Part shown: positions 6,327 to 8,786 of the stretch, one piece after another
Layout: each line of letters starts with the position of its first letter
Position numbering within the stretch: the stretch's first letter is position 1
NCBI GenBank assembly: GCA_049644285.1
Contig: JBARRP010000056.1
Span: 1 to 8,786, forward strand
From: CAVRXT01 sp049644285
GTDB lineage: Bacteria; Acidobacteriota; Terriglobia; Acidiferrales; UBA7541
Direction: 5' to 3'
Length of the DNA: 8,786 bases
Notes under the pieces: model-generated
The model's database searches: none
Told to the model about the DNA's origin: nothing
Seen by the model: only the letters and a program-made list of their open reading frames with translations
Translations under genes and position numbers: made by a program

Positions 6327-7094
6327 ATGTCCGAAGACACGAAAATGGGTGGGCGAGGCGGACGGTTTCCTTCAACGCGTTGGTCCGCGGTGGTCGCGGC
6401 GCGCAGCGACGATACTCTCGAGCGACGGCGCGGCCTTGACGCGATCGTAACTACCTACTGGAAACCGGTCTACAAGTACATCCGAATCCGCTGGGGCAAA
6501 TCGAACGAAGACGCGAAGGATCTGACGCAGGGATTTTTCGCGCGGCTCATCGAGAAGGATTTTCTGGGTGGTTTTGATCCCGCCAAAGCGCGCTTGCGGA
6601 CGTTTCTGCGCGTCTGCGTGGATGGGCACGTCGCCAATGAAGCGAAATCCGCGCAGCGGCTGAAACGCGGCGGCGATGCTGTCCATCTGTCTCTGGATTT
6701 CGAAGGCGCCGAGGTTGAGCTCGAACGGGCTCGTCTGCCGAGCTCACCGCCTGCATCTGTCGATGCGATGGAAGATTTGTTCGAGCGCGAATGGGCGCGC
6801 AGCCTCTTCAGCTACGCGGTTGAAGACCTTCGCCGCGAGTGCGAGCAACGCGAAAAGCACATCCAATTCCGCCTATTCGAAATGTACGACCTCGAAGATG
6901 ACAATGAGCGAAGGACCAGCTACGCCGAGCTCGCGCGCCAATTCGGCATCGCCGTGACTGATGTTACGAACTATCTTGCCTTCGCGCGGCGCGAATTCCG
7001 CCGAATCGTGCTCGAGCGCCTGCGCGAAATGACCGCCAACGAACAGGAATTTCGCCGCGAGGCGCGCGCCCTTCTGGGAGTCGAGCCCGAATGA
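6327..7094 (+). CDS. ECF-type sigma-70 family RNA polymerase sigma factor
   Basis: A 255-residue protein expected to bind core RNA polymerase and direct it to specific promoters. The N-terminus GGRFPSTRWSAVVAA is typical of the sigma factors paired with Ser/Thr kinases in Acidobacteriota and Planctomycetota (recalled, not searched). The sigma2 region covers about 37-115, with YWKPVYKYIRIRWG, EDAKDLTQGFFARLIEKD (61-78; the polymerase-binding 2.2 helix) and LRTFLRVCVDGHVANE. A charged linker precedes the sigma4 helix-turn-helix at about 198-235 (SYAELARQFGIAVTDVTNYLAFARREFRRIV). The ATG at 6327 is chosen over the in-frame ATG at 6294 because CAGG lies five bases before it and the extra residues are not family-like. 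The gene overlaps the kinase gene by four bases (ATGA), so the two are probably translationally coupled. No anti-sigma gene is present. Confidence 0.9.
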   Translation: MSEDTKMGGRGGRFPSTRWSAVVAARSDDTLERRRGLDAIVTTYWKPVYKYIRIRWGKSNEDAKDLTQGFFARLIEKDFLGGFDPAKARLRTFLRVCVDGHVANEAKSAQRLKRGGDAVHLSLDFEGAEVELERARLPSSPPASVDAMEDLFEREWARSLFSYAVEDLRRECEQREKHIQFRLFEMYDLEDDNERRTSYAELARQFGIAVTDVTNYLAFARREFRRIVLERLREMTANEQEFRREARALLGVEPE

Positions 7095-8164
7095 CGTGGC
7101 TCTCCGACGAAACCGTATCTCGATTGCGCGCCGCCGGCGTAGCGCCCGATCTTTCCGGGACTCGCTACCGGTTGGTCGAACGCCTGGGGCGCGGCGGGAT
7201 GGGCACCGTCTATCTCGCCGAGGATGCCTTGCTCGAGCGCCGAGTTGCGCTCAAGGTCCTCGACCTTCCGGATTCAACGGGGGAATTGGCTGAACGCTTG
7301 CTGCGCGAGGCGCGTATCCTTGCCCACCTTGAGCATCCGGGCATTGTGCCCGTGCACGATGTGGGCACGCTCGCGGATGGGCGCGTCTTCTACACGATGA
7401 AATACGTCGAGGGCCAACGGCTCGACCGTTACTTGGCGCGGCTGGAATCGATTCCGGATCGCCTGCGCCTTTTTCAGCGCATCTGCGAGCCTGTTGCGTT
7501 CGCGCATTCGCGCGCGGTTCTTCATCGGGACCTGAAGCCCGAAAACATCATGGTTGGCCTGTTCGGCGAGGTTCTGGTTATGGATTGGGGAGTCGCAAAA
7601 ATTCTGCGAACGCCTTCTGAAGAATCTCGCGCGTCGCCGGAGCAAGCGAGCAGTTCGAGCAGAAATCAGATCGCCGCGTCGCCCAGGCCGAGCTCGGAGA
7701 CCAGTCATGGGGCCGTGCTTGGCACCCCCGGTTACATGGCTCCTGAGCAGGCCCGGGGTGAAATCGCAAGACTCGATCAGCGTGCGGATATCTTTTCTTT
7801 AGGAGCCATTCTCGTCTTTCTGTTGACTGGGAGGCAGCCCGAGGAAATTGCGCGAGTACAAGAGCCGGACGGGCATTCTCCGAGGCTCGAGCTTGTCGCG
7901 AGCGACTCGGGAGAAAGGATTGCGCGTCCTCTTGCTGCTATCGGCGCCAAGTCTATGTCAGCCGATCCTGCCGCCCGCTACGGAAAAGCCGAGGAGCTCG
8001 AGGCTGACGTCGCGCGCTACCTCGATGGCCTGCCGGTGACGGCCTATCCCGAGGGGATTCTTGAGAGGTTGACCCGACGGAGCACGAAATACCGCGTGGC
8101 GATTGCTCTGGTCCTGACGTATCTTCTGGTGCGCGTGCTAATTCTGTTCTTCTTGCGGCGTTAA
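7091..8164 (+). CDS. Membrane-anchored Ser/Thr protein kinase (Hanks type)
   Basis: A 357-residue kinase. The domain runs from about 26 to 312: glycine loop GRGGMGTV (33-40), K55 in VALK, E73 of helix C, catalytic loop HRDLKPEN (145-152), D165-W-G in place of DFG, GTPGYMAPE (211-219) and D233 in RADIFSLGAI. The catalytic residues are all present, so it should be active. Between DWG and GTPGY lies a long serine-rich insert (about 172-208) with eleven Ser and two Thr, a probable autophosphorylation zone. The C-terminus has one transmembrane helix (about 335-354) and ends at once with LRR, so there is no extracellular sensor domain. The ATG overlaps the sigma-factor stop (ATGA), and GGGAG at 7076-7080 may serve as its ribosome binding site. 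The likely target is the co-encoded sigma factor; this is inferred from gene order and from known kinase-controlled ECF sigma factors. Confidence 0.94.
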   Translation: MTWLSDETVSRLRAAGVAPDLSGTRYRLVERLGRGGMGTVYLAEDALLERRVALKVLDLPDSTGELAERLLREARILAHLEHPGIVPVHDVGTLADGRVFYTMKYVEGQRLDRYLARLESIPDRLRLFQRICEPVAFAHSRAVLHRDLKPENIMVGLFGEVLVMDWGVAKILRTPSEESRASPEQASSSSRNQIAASPRPSSETSHGAVLGTPGYMAPEQARGEIARLDQRADIFSLGAILVFLLTGRQPEEIARVQEPDGHSPRLELVASDSGERIARPLAAIGAKSMSADPAARYGKAEELEADVARYLDGLPVTAYPEGILERLTRRSTKYRVAIALVLTYLLVRVLILFFLRR

Positions 8165-8227
8165 AGGATTCCGGCGCGGTGGTTAAGAGAATGGTAGAAG
8201 GTTGAAGGCCAAAGTGGATTCGGCCGC

Positions 8228-8232
8228 GGAGG
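8228..8232 (+). promoter_or_regulatory. Ribosome binding site that selects the ATG at 8238
   Basis: GGAGG lies five bases before the ATG. The upstream in-frame TTG (8202) and GTG (8214) lack well-spaced sites, and the extra residues they would add are polar and unlike the membrane protein that follows. Confidence 0.65.
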
Positions 8233-8237
8233 TAGAG

Positions 8238-8606
8238 ATGAGCAAAGTCGTCCTTGGTCTGGTGCTCGGAGGGATCCTGGGGATCTTCGACGGCCTGACG
8301 GCATGGTTCACACCGGAGGCTCGTCCGATGATTGTGAGTATCGTCTTGGGGTCCACGTTTAAGGGGCTTCTGGCCGGTGTGCTGATCGGCTTTTTTGCAC
8401 GCAAGGTGAATTCACTGCCGCTCGGAATCCTTTTCGGGCTCGGCGTGGGCCTTTTGCTCGCATACGCGGTGGCTGCGATGCCATCCGCGACTGGTAAGCA
8501 CTACTATTTCCCGATCATGCTTCCGGGTTCGCTGGTAGGGCTGATCGTCGGCTATGCCACGCAACGGTACGGCCGCTCGAGTCGCACTGCGGCGGTTCGT
8601 GCGTAG
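8238..8606 (+). CDS. Small glycine-rich integral membrane protein, unknown function
   Basis: No family was recognised. The protein has 122 residues and four hydrophobic segments: about 3-24 (VVLGLVLGGILGIFDGLTAW), 31-54, 61-80 (LPLGILFGLGVGLLLAYAVA) and 93-109. Glycines recur at three- to four-residue steps (GLVLGG, GILFGLGVG), which allows close helix packing as in glycine-zipper or channel-like proteins. Basic residues lie after segment 2 (ARK) and in the tail (RYGRSSR). The gene starts 73 bases after the kinase stop on the same strand and may be co-transcribed with the sigma/kinase pair. It could be a membrane partner of the kinase, but nothing in its sequence shows this. Confidence 0.75.
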   Translation: MSKVVLGLVLGGILGIFDGLTAWFTPEARPMIVSIVLGSTFKGLLAGVLIGFFARKVNSLPLGILFGLGVGLLLAYAVAAMPSATGKHYYFPIMLPGSLVGLIVGYATQRYGRSSRTAAVRA

Positions 8607-8681
8607 CCCTCAAAGGGAAGAAACCAAGACGAGGGAGTTAGACTAACCTGGAAGGACAGGCTACTCCTACGAAAATCCAGC

Positions 8682-8786
8682 CTAGGCGGTCTGAGCGAGT
8701 GGCTCTAGCGTCACTCGGTGTCCCAGACGCTCCAGCCGCCTGACCAAGGAACGCCGGAGTTGGTTCACATGGATACGGTCGAAATG
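8682..8786 (-). CDS. C-terminal end of a probable transposase (partial)
   Basis: On the minus strand the frame is open from the window edge for 34 codons and ends at TAG (8682-8684). It reads HFDRIHVNQLRRSL, then VRRLERLGHRVTLEPLAQTA. The 'RRLERLGHxVTLEP' ending resembles the last residues of insertion-sequence transposases that I recall from soil bacteria, but the family cannot be fixed from this fragment. It is the only gene on the minus strand here and converges on the small membrane protein gene. The spacer at 8607-8681 would hold the 3' end of the element; no clear terminal inverted repeat can be seen without the other end. Confidence 0.5.
   Translation of the reverse strand, partial: HFDRIHVNQLRRSLVRRLERLGHRVTLEPLAQTA

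Noticed and set aside
8140..8237. Kinase truncated by a frameshift that removed a sensor domain
   Set aside because: The sequence after the stop shows no sensor-like coding in other frames before the next gene's ribosome binding site, and the anchor ends naturally with basic residues.
8607..8617. CCCT-CAA-AGGG hairpin as a terminator
   Set aside because: The stem is only four base pairs and no T-run follows on either strand.
1..8786. CRISPR array, tRNA, rRNA or phage genes
   Set aside because: No regularly spaced direct repeats, cloverleaf or rRNA-like segments, or phage structural genes were seen on either strand.

Overview
The window suggests a GC-rich soil-type bacterium, most likely Acidobacteriota. 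This is an inference from gene content: an ECF-type sigma factor with a 'TRWS' N-terminus, overlapped by a DWG-type Ser/Thr kinase with a C-terminal membrane anchor, plus lipoproteins of low recognisability and a heptameric TCTAACT-like intergenic repeat. No rRNA or tRNA is present to confirm the lineage.

Layout. Bases 1-1217 are the 3' part of a group II intron. Its reverse transcriptase/maturase gene is broken by one extra T in a T6 run (312-317). The catalytic RNA domains V (1147-1180) and VI (1182-1214) look intact, and the 3' splice junction can be placed at 1217/1218. Bases 1278-3476 encode a full-length bifunctional RelA/SpoT-type (p)ppGpp synthetase/hydrolase. Then come two predicted exported lipoproteins: a small helical-repeat protein (3572-4255) and an M1-aminopeptidase-like protein whose zinc site has been lost (4330-5862). 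A seven-base tandem repeat (5851-5892) supplies the stop codon of the second one and precedes a RidA deaminase gene (5906-6283). Next is a translationally coupled sigma factor/Ser-Thr kinase pair (6327-8164, ATGA overlap) and a small glycine-rich membrane protein (8238-8606). The right edge holds the last 34 codons of a probable transposase on the minus strand (8682-8786). All other genes are on the plus strand, with no gene-free stretch longer than about 100 bases.

How the genes relate. rel makes and degrades the stringent-response alarmone. RidA removes reactive enamine/imine intermediates from amino-acid metabolism, and its gene is often found near rel/spoT. The sigma factor and kinase probably form a one-input transcriptional switch in which the kinase, or its membrane anchor, controls sigma activity. 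The two lipoproteins between rel and ridA have no assignable function. Mobile DNA sits on both sides: a decaying intron on the left and a transposase on the right.

The points most worth a second look are the sigma/kinase pair with its serine-rich activation-loop insert, the catalytically dead M1-like lipoprotein, the helical-repeat lipoprotein, the heptamer tract, and the TAGAAT-N9-start arrangement shared by rel and the M1-like gene.
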